Assembly (NCBI GenBank): GCA_026991065.1
Contig: JALXCG010000487.1
Span: 1-5,693, forward strand
Direction: 5' to 3'
DNA from: JALXCG01 sp026991065 [NCBI: Gemmatimonadota bacterium]
Lineage (GTDB): Bacteria > GCA-2686955
DNA: 5,693 nt
In this document: positions 1 through 5,015 of the stretch, piece after piece
Layout: the number at the start of each line of letters is the position of its first letter
Position numbering within the stretch: the first letter of the stretch is position 1
Notes under the pieces: model-generated
The model's database searches: none
Told to the model about the DNA's origin: nothing
Seen by the model: only the letters and a program-made list of their open reading frames with translations
Program-made: the position numbers and the translations under genes

Positions 1-917
1 CCAGGTGCCCGCAGCAAACGGTTCAACAACTCCAGGGCCGACGGCACGCGCCCCCGGGCCTCTTCAAGCCAGGCGGCCACCCACAAGGCGCGCGGCTGCC
101 ACTGCGGAAAGCGCTTGCCCAACTCCAGATAAGCATTGATCGCGGCGCTGGTATCCCCCGCGGCCTTGTGGGAACGCGCCACCGCCAGCAGCGCCCGGTC
201 ACCAACCCCAGGCTGTCCGTCGAGCTGCAACCACGCGCTGCGGCCTGCGGGCCAGCGCCCGGCGCGCAGCAAAAGCCCCGCTCGCAACTCCCTGAGAGAC
301 TGACTCGCTTCATTCTCGCAAAGGGCAAGCGCCTCTTCCACGCGCCCCAGTGCCGCCAACGAAGCGACCTCCAGCACCCGCCCCTGTTCGGCAGTCAGCG
401 CGGCTTCGAGCCGCCCGCTGCGAACCCACTTCAAGGCCACCTGCCCGGGGCGCTGCCTCAGCCGCGCTACAGCCTGCGAGGAAACCCCGGCGGGATTCCG
501 CAGAGACGCTTCAATCCATTGATCCAACCAACAATCGGCGTCATCTCGTTCTTCGCGCGCCAGTACCGCGAGCAGCGGCAAAGCAGCAAGCGTGTCGCCC
601 CGCGCCAACCGCCCCCGTGCGATCTCCGGACGCAGCAGATCCCGAACGACTTGCGAACGCGCCGACTTCCATAGGGACTCGAGCGCAGAACGATCCACGG
701 GGTCCCGTGTCGCGGCAAGCAAACGTTCATACTCGAAGAAGAAACCTCTGCCTGTGCGATCAGCGGCGAGCCTCTCTTGAATACTCTCCACCTGCCGCGA
801 GCGCTCCGCCCAACTCTGCCGCTGTCCAGTGACCGCTTCGCAGGGTTCCCCAGGAGCCGTGCAGGAGATCGCAAGAGCCAGCAGCAAAGCCCTGCCGAAT
901 CCGATCCGCCTCGCCAC
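1..917 (-). CDS. exported helical-repeat protein, probable lipoprotein (3' end outside window)
   Basis: The frame from GTG at 917 to the window edge has 305 codons and no stop. It begins with a signal sequence: ARRIGFGRALLLALAISC, with a lipobox-like AIS|C at Cys19. A GGGTGA lies 4 nt upstream of the GTG, and the GWxTD stop is 17 nt upstream. The rest is Ala/Leu/Arg-rich helices, for example ARGRLARGDTLAALPLLAVL near residues 99-118 and EVASLAALGRVEEALALCEN near 187-206. The last visible part (AAINAYLELGKRFPQW..., then ALWVAAWLEEARGR...ALELLNRLL) has the A-YxxLxxRFP / ALWxAAWLxExRG pattern of the N-terminal superhelix of soluble lytic transglycosylases (Slt). The catalytic domain would lie beyond the window, so Slt identity is only a suggestion; a plain TPR lipoprotein fits equally well. 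The lipobox is not ideal (Ala at -3), so a cleaved periplasmic form is possible. Confidence 0.75.
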   Translation of the reverse strand, partial: MARRIGFGRALLLALAISCTAPGEPCEAVTGQRQSWAERSRQVESIQERLAADRTGRGFFFEYERLLAATRDPVDRSALESLWKSARSQVVRDLLRPEIARGRLARGDTLAALPLLAVLAREERDDADCWLDQWIEASLRNPAGVSSQAVARLRQRPGQVALKWVRSGRLEAALTAEQGRVLEVASLAALGRVEEALALCENEASQSLRELRAGLLLRAGRWPAGRSAWLQLDGQPGVGDRALLAVARSHKAAGDTSAAINAYLELGKRFPQWQPRALWVAAWLEEARGRVPSALELLNRLLRAP

Positions 918-924
918 GAATTCA

Positions 925-938
925 CCCGGATCGTTCAA
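925..938. repeat. lower copy of the short direct repeat flanking the GWxTD gene
   Basis: CCCGGATCGTTCAA covers the GWxTD stop codon (937-935) and part of the Shine-Dalgarno sequence of the next gene. It pairs with the 17-bp version at 2484-2500, in the same orientation. Confidence 0.5.
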
Positions 939-2383
939 AAGCGCGTGGTGCTGGTGCCGTCGTCGAAAATCGGCCGAGTCGTATGCGCAGCAGCCTCGCC
1001 CTGAATGTCGGTGGCGTCCAGCGTGTACTCTCCCGTGCCTTGTCGATCGAGGAAATAGCAGAAACGACGGCGCCCCCTCACCATCATCGTCCACTCCTCA
1101 CTCGCGCGTGCTTCAGTCTCGACCTGATACTTCTGAACCTCAATCGGTTCTCCATAGATGATGAAAATGCGACCGCGATCCGTTCGCCACCCGGGTCGAC
1201 CGCCCTCTGCGTAACGCATGTCCGCGATCTCGTAGCGATTGAGAACGCTCGCCCGGTAATTGGCTACCGAAAGCCCCTTCTCCTCCGCCACTCTTTTCCA
1301 CCAATCCACAATGAACCGCCGGCGAGCCGGCCTGGTCGCCAACGCCTCGTAGCGCGAAATATCTTCAGGCGTGCCCAGGTAGCGAAAAAAGCGGTCGGCG
1401 TACTGATCCACGATGGTGTCGTCCAAAGTAGACAGATAGGGATCGGGTGGCTCCAACGTCTCGCCCGCCACCTGATAACTGAACACCCGGCTGCGGCGGG
1501 CGACGAGTTCCCCTGCCGGATCCATGTATTCGAGAAGTAGCCGATAAAAGCCAGTCCCCAGCGAAGTAAGTTTGAAGCCCGACAGAAGCACATTCGACCC
1601 AGGCTTCAGATCCAAGACGCCGCCATCCACGCGCCCGGCTTCGCCCCCCCAATGGTCGTCTCCGTAGAGATCCTGAATTCCGTAGCGCAGATGCAGCGAG
1701 ACCTGCGCATCGCCGCCATTGAAATTCTCTGTGTAAAACACCAGTGTGTTCGCCGCATCCGAAAAACGTCGGGTCGGGTTCGGGTGAAACTCGACCCCCC
1801 CTTTCTGAAACAGGCTGGTGTTCCTGGCCGGAGCGATATGGTCGGTCAACTGTACCTCGCCGAATGCCAAGCCATCAGCAGTCGTTTCCGGCTCATTTGC
1901 CCACCAGTGCGCCCGGGCTGGCTCGCCAGTTGCGGCGCCATCCTGCGTGACGACGGTCTCCACATAGTAGTCGTCGCGCGGAACAACCAGATCGACCTGG
2001 TAGAGCAACGAATAGGCCGCTGCCTCCTGATACACCTCGTTCGGTATATCCAGCACGCGCTCCTTGTGAACCCGGGCAACGGGCTGTCGCCCCCCATCCG
2101 CGGTAGCAAACAGTTCGAAGGCCAGCCCTGCCGAATACCCCTGGGCCGCGCGGCTGAACTGAATTCCGCCGTAGCTGATTCTGTAGTAGGCCTCGATCCG
2201 CATCGAGTCGCCGGCAGCGGGAAAAACTGCTGAGTCGACAAAGAAACGCGGGGCACCACCGGCTCCGGACTCAATCCAAAAATCCGGCTGCGGGATGTGT
2301 ACAGGATGGCGCTTCTGTGCGGCATTCGCCACCAGGGGGACCGAAAGCACTAGGGCGAAAAGCAGTCCAGGACGTCGAGCCAT
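935..2383 (-). CDS. secreted GWxTD-domain protein
   Basis: This is a 482-residue exported protein of unknown molecular function. The N-terminus is a clear signal peptide (ARRP, then a hydrophobic LLFALVLSVPLV core, ANA cleavage motif near residues 20-22). Residues about 30-300 look like a beta-rich region: the FVDSAVFPAAGD...MRIEAYYRISYGGIQFSR stretch near its start resembles the strand that opens many GWxTD proteins. The C-terminal third holds the family's namesake motif PGWRTDRGRIFIIYGEP, with GWRTD at residues 398-402, preceded by a Trp/Arg-rich helical segment (RRRFIVDWWKRVAEEKG). The ATG at 2383 is chosen for its GGGAG 8 nt upstream and the signal peptide it creates; in-frame ATGs at 2398 and 2422 and the TTG at 2500 would bury that signal. 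The stop is TGA at 937-935. GWxTD proteins are known mainly from Acidobacteriota, Gemmatimonadota and FCB-type bacteria; no enzymatic role is established. Confidence 0.88.
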   Translation of the reverse strand: MARRPGLLFALVLSVPLVANAAQKRHPVHIPQPDFWIESGAGGAPRFFVDSAVFPAAGDSMRIEAYYRISYGGIQFSRAAQGYSAGLAFELFATADGGRQPVARVHKERVLDIPNEVYQEAAAYSLLYQVDLVVPRDDYYVETVVTQDGAATGEPARAHWWANEPETTADGLAFGEVQLTDHIAPARNTSLFQKGGVEFHPNPTRRFSDAANTLVFYTENFNGGDAQVSLHLRYGIQDLYGDDHWGGEAGRVDGGVLDLKPGSNVLLSGFKLTSLGTGFYRLLLEYMDPAGELVARRSRVFSYQVAGETLEPPDPYLSTLDDTIVDQYADRFFRYLGTPEDISRYEALATRPARRRFIVDWWKRVAEEKGLSVANYRASVLNRYEIADMRYAEGGRPGWRTDRGRIFIIYGEPIEVQKYQVETEARASEEWTMMVRGRRRFCYFLDRQGTGEYTLDATDIQGEAAAHTTRPIFDDGTSTTRF

Positions 2384-2483
2384 CGACCAGTCTCCCATGG
2401 GCACACCGCTGCGATGTCCCATAAGCAAAGAGTCTCTGAAGAGGAGAGTGCCACGGCCTGCAGTTTCGTCAGAGGTCAACGAC

Positions 2484-2500
2484 CCCGGATCATCGTTCAA
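2484..2500. repeat. upper copy of a short direct repeat flanking the GWxTD gene
   Basis: CCCGGATCATCGTTCAA matches CCCGGATCGTTCAA at 925-938 in the same orientation, apart from a 3-bp ATC insertion. Beyond the shared CAA, AAGCG is also found on both sides, immediately after it in the lower copy and 5 bp further on in the upper one. The two copies bracket the GWxTD coding sequence. Confidence 0.5.
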
Positions 2501-2508
2501 TGGCCAAG

Positions 2509-2520
2509 CGATCTTGATCG
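2509..2520. repeat. 12-bp dyad CGATCTTGATCG
   Basis: Perfect CGATC and GATCG arms flank a central TT. It lies 126 bp upstream of the GWxTD start, next to the upper copy of a short direct repeat. It could be a binding site for a dimeric regulator. GATC-containing palindromes are common by chance, so support is weak. Confidence 0.25.
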
Positions 2521-2630
2521 TGTCTCCGCCACCGGACGGTTCACGTCACGGCGTGGTGACCCGGCAAACTGGCTGCAGATCTGCCTTCCATTTGCAATCC
2601 CGAGCCAAACCGCCCCTCCGCGCAACTCCT

Positions 2631-3236
2631 CTAACGAAGCCTGAACGTAACCGGAACCGCTATCTGTACGCGCACTGGTCGGTCGCGCTGCATCGCGGGC
2701 TTGAACACCCATTGCTTGACGCAATCGACAGCCGCTTCGTCAAGACCCGGAACCGACCCGATCACCTTTGCCTCGATCACCTTGCCCTCCTCATCAATGC
2801 CGACCAGAACTCTCACAGTACCCTCGATGCCAGCCTTGCGAGCCAAAGATGGATACTTGGGATTGGTCTTTTTCTTGATCTGAGGACTTTCATCATAGGA
2901 GACGAAGTAAACCGGTTCTTCCGGCTCCGGCGGTGGCGTCCAGACCGTGTCGATCACAGTATCGGCTATCGTGACATCTTCCGGAACCTCGTCGCTTTCA
3001 GTTTCGATCGGAATCGAGGGGCGCGGCGGTGCCTTGATCTGCTGCTGCTGCTGGATCTCCGGAGGGATATCAAAAGTGACAATTTTCTCCTGCTCGGTGG
3101 TTTCGACCTCCACCTCGGAGGTTCCCTTCACCACCAAGAAGAGAAGTGTGCTGAGCAGCAGCGCGAGAATCACCGCCTTTTCATAGGTGACTTCGCTGTA
3201 GTGCTTCAGATCGGCTTCGGGGTACTTGCGGATCAT
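2631..3236 (-). CDS. tonB: TonB-like energy transducer
   Basis: This 201-residue transducer should couple the ExbB/ExbD motor to an outer-membrane or periplasmic partner. In order: a cytoplasmic N-terminus of about 19 residues; one membrane anchor (about 20-37, ILALLLSTLLFLVV); an acidic, Pro/Glu-rich periplasmic linker (about 40-120) with a five-Gln run at 62-66 and PPPEPEEP at 101-108; and a C-terminal TonB domain (about 123-201). The TonB domain shows the PKYPSLARKAGIEGTV core and the WVFKPA motif at 176-181. The linker is short and acidic, unlike the Pro-Lys-rich spacer of Escherichia coli TonB. The start ATG at 3236 forms an ATGA overlap with the preceding exbD stop. The stop is TAG at 2633-2631. 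TonB is favoured over TolA because of the C-terminal domain; its receptor is not in this window. Confidence 0.9.
   Translation of the reverse strand: MIRKYPEADLKHYSEVTYEKAVILALLLSTLLFLVVKGTSEVEVETTEQEKIVTFDIPPEIQQQQQIKAPPRPSIPIETESDEVPEDVTIADTVIDTVWTPPPEPEEPVYFVSYDESPQIKKKTNPKYPSLARKAGIEGTVRVLVGIDEEGKVIEAKVIGSVPGLDEAAVDCVKQWVFKPAMQRDRPVRVQIAVPVTFRLR
3039..3053 (-). repeat. (CAG)5 trinucleotide tract inside the tonB-like gene
   Basis: Five perfect CAG codons (read as CTG on the plus strand) encode the Gln run at residues 62-66 of the periplasmic linker. Use of a single synonymous codon in an uninterrupted tract makes copy-number change by slippage possible. Change would be in frame and would only alter linker length. 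Confidence 0.7.
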
Positions 3237-3646
3237 CGTTCCGTCACCGTTGCGAGGTTGACCTGGAGCACATTGCCCCGTTTAAACTCTTCGAATACGT
3301 TCTCGACAAAGCCATAACGGGCATCTTTGTCGACTTTGATATTGGTGATGAGTTCGGGATTGGTCGCCAGTTTGCTCCCCATCACTCTGGAAACCTGGGG
3401 CAGATCCACAATCAGATCGTCGATGCAGACACGTCCCTGCCGGTCCACCCAAACAGAGCAGATATTCCTGCGCTTGTCCGGGATCTTGCGGGTCGATTCC
3501 GCCTTGGGCAGGACCACATCGATCCCCTGGAACTTGACAAAGACGGTGGACACCATGAAGAAGATCAATAGCAGAAATGCGATATCGGACATCGACGCAG
3601 TTGGAAGTTCCGCAACCGGTTGAGCCGACTTCTTGAACTTGGCCAC
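3233..3646 (-). CDS. exbD: ExbD/TolR-family biopolymer transport protein, second copy
   Basis: This 137-residue protein has the same architecture as its neighbour: a short basic N-terminus, LPTASMSDIAFLLLIFFMVS with one membrane segment (about 19-39), the key Asp at residue 21, and a periplasmic domain to residue 137. It differs in having a second periplasmic Cys (Cys74 besides Cys63 in NICSVWV) and a longer charged stretch KAESTRKIPDKRR before that motif. The start is GTG at 3646, with a strong GGAGG 8 nt upstream that lies within the last codons of the first exbD. The stop TGA overlaps the ATG of the tonB-like gene. Tandem, diverged ExbD pairs are known in several phyla; division of labour between the two copies is inference. 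Confidence 0.9.
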   Translation of the reverse strand: MAKFKKSAQPVAELPTASMSDIAFLLLIFFMVSTVFVKFQGIDVVLPKAESTRKIPDKRRNICSVWVDRQGRVCIDDLIVDLPQVSRVMGSKLATNPELITNIKVDKDARYGFVENVFEEFKRGNVLQVNLATVTER

Positions 3647-3649
3647 GCG

Positions 3650-4057
3650 CTATGCCTCCGGAGCAGTCAACGAAACTCGGGTCGCTTTGGACTTCTTGAT
3701 CTCATCCATCACATCCACCATGATCTTGTACGGAGCCAGAGGATCTGTCTTTAAGGATATGATCAGACGATCATTCTCGGCCAGTCGACGCTTGATCTCA
3801 TTTTCTATGTTGCCCACGGGCATCGGCTTGCCTTCGATCGCGACGCCACCGGATGAGTTGATCCATATGTGGCAGATATTCTTCTTCTGCACTTGTGTTT
3901 CCTGCGACTCCGCCGGCAACACAATCTTCATCCCCTTGTCTTTGCTGAAAGTCGTGGTGACAAGGAAGAAAAAGAGCAGAAGAAAAGCGATATCCGCCAT
4001 CGACCCGGTTGGGATCGTGGCTTCGCCGGCCCCGCTTCGGTTGCGTTTGATGGCCAC
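3650..4057 (-). CDS. exbD: ExbD/TolR-family biopolymer transport protein, first copy
   Basis: This is a 135-residue bitopic inner-membrane protein. A basic cytoplasmic N-terminus (KRNR) leads into TIPTGSMADIAFLLLFFF and a membrane segment at about 18-38. Asp22 is the conserved proton-carrying Asp of the ExbD/TolR family. The periplasmic domain (about 40-135) is of normal size. The start is GTG at 4057, 3 nt after the exbB stop. Its Shine-Dalgarno sequence is weak (GGGG inside the exbB end), so translation is probably coupled to exbB. It ends TAG at 3652-3650. It is clearly paralogous to the next gene: both share an xPTxSMxDIAFLLLxFF core and an NIC..W motif (residues 60-65 here) in the periplasmic domain. 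It presumably forms a dimer, either with itself or with the second ExbD, inside the ExbB pentamer. Confidence 0.9.
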   Translation of the reverse strand: MAIKRNRSGAGEATIPTGSMADIAFLLLFFFLVTTTFSKDKGMKIVLPAESQETQVQKKNICHIWINSSGGVAIEGKPMPVGNIENEIKRRLAENDRLIISLKTDPLAPYKIMVDVMDEIKKSKATRVSLTAPEA

Positions 4058-4060
4058 GCT

Positions 4061-4693
4061 TTACCCCGCGATGCCTTCATCGAGAACACTCACCAACGCC
4101 GCGGCCGATTCCTGCATGTCGATGACCAGGCTGTTGACCTTGTTCAGGAAGAAGTTGTAGGTGAGTTGGAAAGGAATCGCCACGACCAGCCCCCCGAGGG
4201 TGGTCAAAAGGGCAACCGAGATACCCGAGGCAACGATCGTCGGCTCCACCTCGCCAGCGGCGGCAATGGCGTCGAACGCCTGAATCATGCCCCAGACCGT
4301 TCCGCAGAAGCCCAGCATGGGTGCGACATTGATCACCGTGGCGAGCCAGATGAGGCGTTTTTCCAGAAGCGACATCTCGATCGTGCCAGCCTCTTCGATG
4401 GCGTGTTGCGCTTGCTCCACACTGTCTTTGTAGCGCTCCAGGCCCGCCTGGAAGATCGATGCGACCGGGCCGCGTGTCTTGCGGCACAACTCCTTGGCGG
4501 CGTCCACGCCATTGTTCTGGAGTTCGCCGATCACCTTTTCCAGGAACTTCTTGGTGTTAACCGTGGCGAAGCTCAAGGAGAAGAAACGCTCTAGACTAAC
4601 GCCAAGCCCAATGACGAAGAGGAGGAGGATGGGCCACATAAAGCCCCCACCCTGATGAAACTTTTCGACGAGATCAAAACCGAGGTTGGGCAT
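4061..4693 (-). CDS. exbB: ExbB/TolQ/MotA-family proton channel protein
   Basis: This is a 210-residue inner-membrane subunit of an ExbB/TolQ-type motor, which uses proton flow to drive a TonB- or Tol-type transducer. Three hydrophobic segments are visible: residues about 18-36, 113-135 and 155-180, with a soluble cytoplasmic region between the first two. The family signature PMLGFCGTVWGMIQAF spans 125-140, and the last segment has the conserved ALLTTLGGLVVAIP (161-174) with the pore-lining Thr pair at 164-165. The length suits ExbB/TolQ rather than the longer MotA. The ATG at 4693 is chosen because GGGAG lies 6 nt upstream; a TTG 60 nt further upstream would overlap the likely transcription start. 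The gene ends TAA, 3 nt before the next start. Two following exbD genes and a tonB-like gene favour ExbB over TolQ, but sequence alone does not separate them. Confidence 0.92.
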   Translation of the reverse strand: MPNLGFDLVEKFHQGGGFMWPILLLFVIGLGVSLERFFSLSFATVNTKKFLEKVIGELQNNGVDAAKELCRKTRGPVASIFQAGLERYKDSVEQAQHAIEEAGTIEMSLLEKRLIWLATVINVAPMLGFCGTVWGMIQAFDAIAAAGEVEPTIVASGISVALLTTLGGLVVAIPFQLTYNFFLNKVNSLVIDMQESAAALVSVLDEGIAG

Positions 4694-4754
4694 TGGGTTC
4701 TCCCGCGCCGTGCGGCCGAAGTTATTTGGTGCTAAAGGCTTATAAGACCGCAAT

Positions 4755-4784
4755 ACCCTATCCTCTTTGCCTGCAAGGTGTCAA
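4755..4784 (-). promoter_or_regulatory. candidate sigma-70 promoter for the exbB-exbD-exbD-tonB cluster
   Basis: A perfect consensus -35, TTGACA (4784-4779), is followed after 18 bp by TAGGGT (4760-4755), which keeps the three most conserved -10 positions (T1, A2, T6). The inferred transcription start is near 4748, giving a 5' leader of about 55 nt before the ATG at 4693. The -10 is weak in its middle bases and the spacer is 1 bp over optimum. The same segment also contains GG-N10-GC (4786-4785 and 4774-4773, with a TTGCA -12 element), so a sigma-54 reading is possible, although its -24 element is poor. Confidence 0.45.
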
Positions 4785-4798
4785 CCCAGAATCGTCCT

Positions 4799-4817
4799 CC
4801 TTGATCCACCATCAAGG
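4799..4817 (-). repeat. hairpin: 7-bp stem, 5-nt loop, just upstream of the promoter candidate
   Basis: CCTTGAT (4799-4805) and ATCAAGG (4811-4817) are perfect inverted arms around a 5-nt CCACC loop. The structure ends 15 bp upstream of the TTGACA element. On the minus strand the right arm runs into AAGGAGG, a perfect Shine-Dalgarno-like string, but no start codon with an open frame follows it. It may be an operator or the remnant of an upstream terminator lacking its U-tract. Confidence 0.4.
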
Positions 4818-4895
4818 CCCCTTCCGCGTCATTGGTCGCGGGCCTCACTCCCTGCCGCGCAATGAAGATGCACCCCGGTCGTCACTCCCGTGCTG

Positions 4896-4907
4896 CCCGG
4901 CGCCGGG
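4896..4907. repeat. 12-bp perfect palindrome CCCGGCGCCGGG
   Basis: A perfect palindrome with no spacer, so it would make a poor RNA hairpin. The composition is pure GC, and such palindromes arise easily in GC-rich DNA. No T-tract follows on either strand. It is recorded for completeness and no function is assigned. Confidence 0.3.
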
Positions 4908-4941
4908 TCCCTTTCCAGCCGCCGGAGAGAGCCGGAACCAA

Positions 4942-4953
4942 TGTCTTGAGACA
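4942..4953. promoter_or_regulatory. candidate operator dyad TGTCTTGAGACA
   Basis: Perfect 5-bp arms TGTCT and AGACA flank a central TG. An outer pair, AACC at 4936-4939 and GGTT at 4955-4958, extends the dyad with a one-base asymmetry. The symmetry suits a dimeric helix-turn-helix regulator. It sits about 160 bp upstream of the promoter candidate at 4755-4784, a distance more typical of an activator acting by looping than of a simple repressor. No regulator gene is in the window, so the assignment is inference from symmetry and position. Confidence 0.35.
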
Positions 4954-4957
4954 GGGT

Positions 4958-4985
4958 TACAAAGTCCGGCCGCGGCTACAAAGTC
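4958..4985. repeat. two direct copies of TACAAAGTC, 19 bp apart
   Basis: The 9-mer TACAAAGTC occurs at 4958-4966 and 4977-4985. The copies share further context (G before, a C or G-rich run after), and their 19-bp offset puts them on nearly the same DNA face. They abut the TGTCTTGAGACA dyad, so together the 44 bp from 4942 to 4985 look like a compact regulator-binding region upstream of the exbB-type gene. The binding protein is unknown. Confidence 0.4.
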
Positions 4986-4999
4986 GGGATTCGATGGTC

Positions 5000-5015
5000 C
5001 CGGAAGAGCTTCCGG
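5000..5015. repeat. inverted repeat CCGGAAG-AG-CTTCCGG
   Basis: Two perfect 7-bp arms are separated by 2 bp. As RNA this would fold as a 6-bp stem with a 4-nt loop. It lies about 130 nt after the TPR gene stop. No T-tract follows on either strand, so an intrinsic terminator is not supported. It could be a protein-binding dyad or chance in GC-rich DNA. Confidence 0.35.

Larger units (their letters stand above)
2384..2630. other. 247-nt gap between the tonB-like and GWxTD genes
   Basis: No gene is supported. The GWxTD frame stays open up to a TTG at 2500, but the ATG at 2383 fits a signal peptide and has a good Shine-Dalgarno sequence. A TTGACC at 2479-2474 is -35-like, but no acceptable -10 stands at 16-18 bp. 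Small dyads are present: CGATCTTGATCG at 2509-2520, GTCAC/GTGAC arms at 2545-2560 and ACCGGACGGT at 2531-2540. No T-tract terminator follows the tonB-like gene, so read-through from the upstream operon into the GWxTD gene is possible. Confidence 0.6.

Noticed and set aside
467-925. 152-codon minus-strand frame starting GTG at 925
   Set aside because: It overlaps the better frame at 1-917. Its product is rich in Arg, Trp, Cys and Ser with no domain pattern, while the other frame has a signal sequence, helical repeats and no stop to the window edge.
2437-2453. TGGCAC string on the minus strand as a sigma-54 -24 element
   Set aside because: No GC stands 10 bp after the GG, so the -12 element is missing.
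2384-2500. 39-codon N-terminal extension of the GWxTD protein from a TTG at 2500
   Set aside because: It would place the signal peptide internally; the ATG at 2383 has GGGAG at 8 nt and exposes the signal sequence.
2295-3317. 340-codon plus-strand frame opposite the tonB-like gene
   Set aside because: It is antisense to a well-supported TonB domain and the start of the GWxTD gene. The product is Arg/Asp/Leu-rich with no family features.
3869-4594. 241-codon plus-strand frame opposite the exbB/exbD genes
   Set aside because: Antisense to conserved ExbB and ExbD signatures; His/Asp/Arg-rich shadow translation.
4694-4753. 20-codon N-terminal extension of the exbB-type protein from a TTG at 4753
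   Set aside because: The ATG at 4693 has GGGAG at 6 nt and gives a normal ExbB N-terminus. The TTG lies next to the candidate -10 and would leave almost no leader.
4896-4907. GC palindrome as an intrinsic terminator for the TPR gene
   Set aside because: It has no loop, no following T-run on either strand, and lies about 240 nt after the stop codon.
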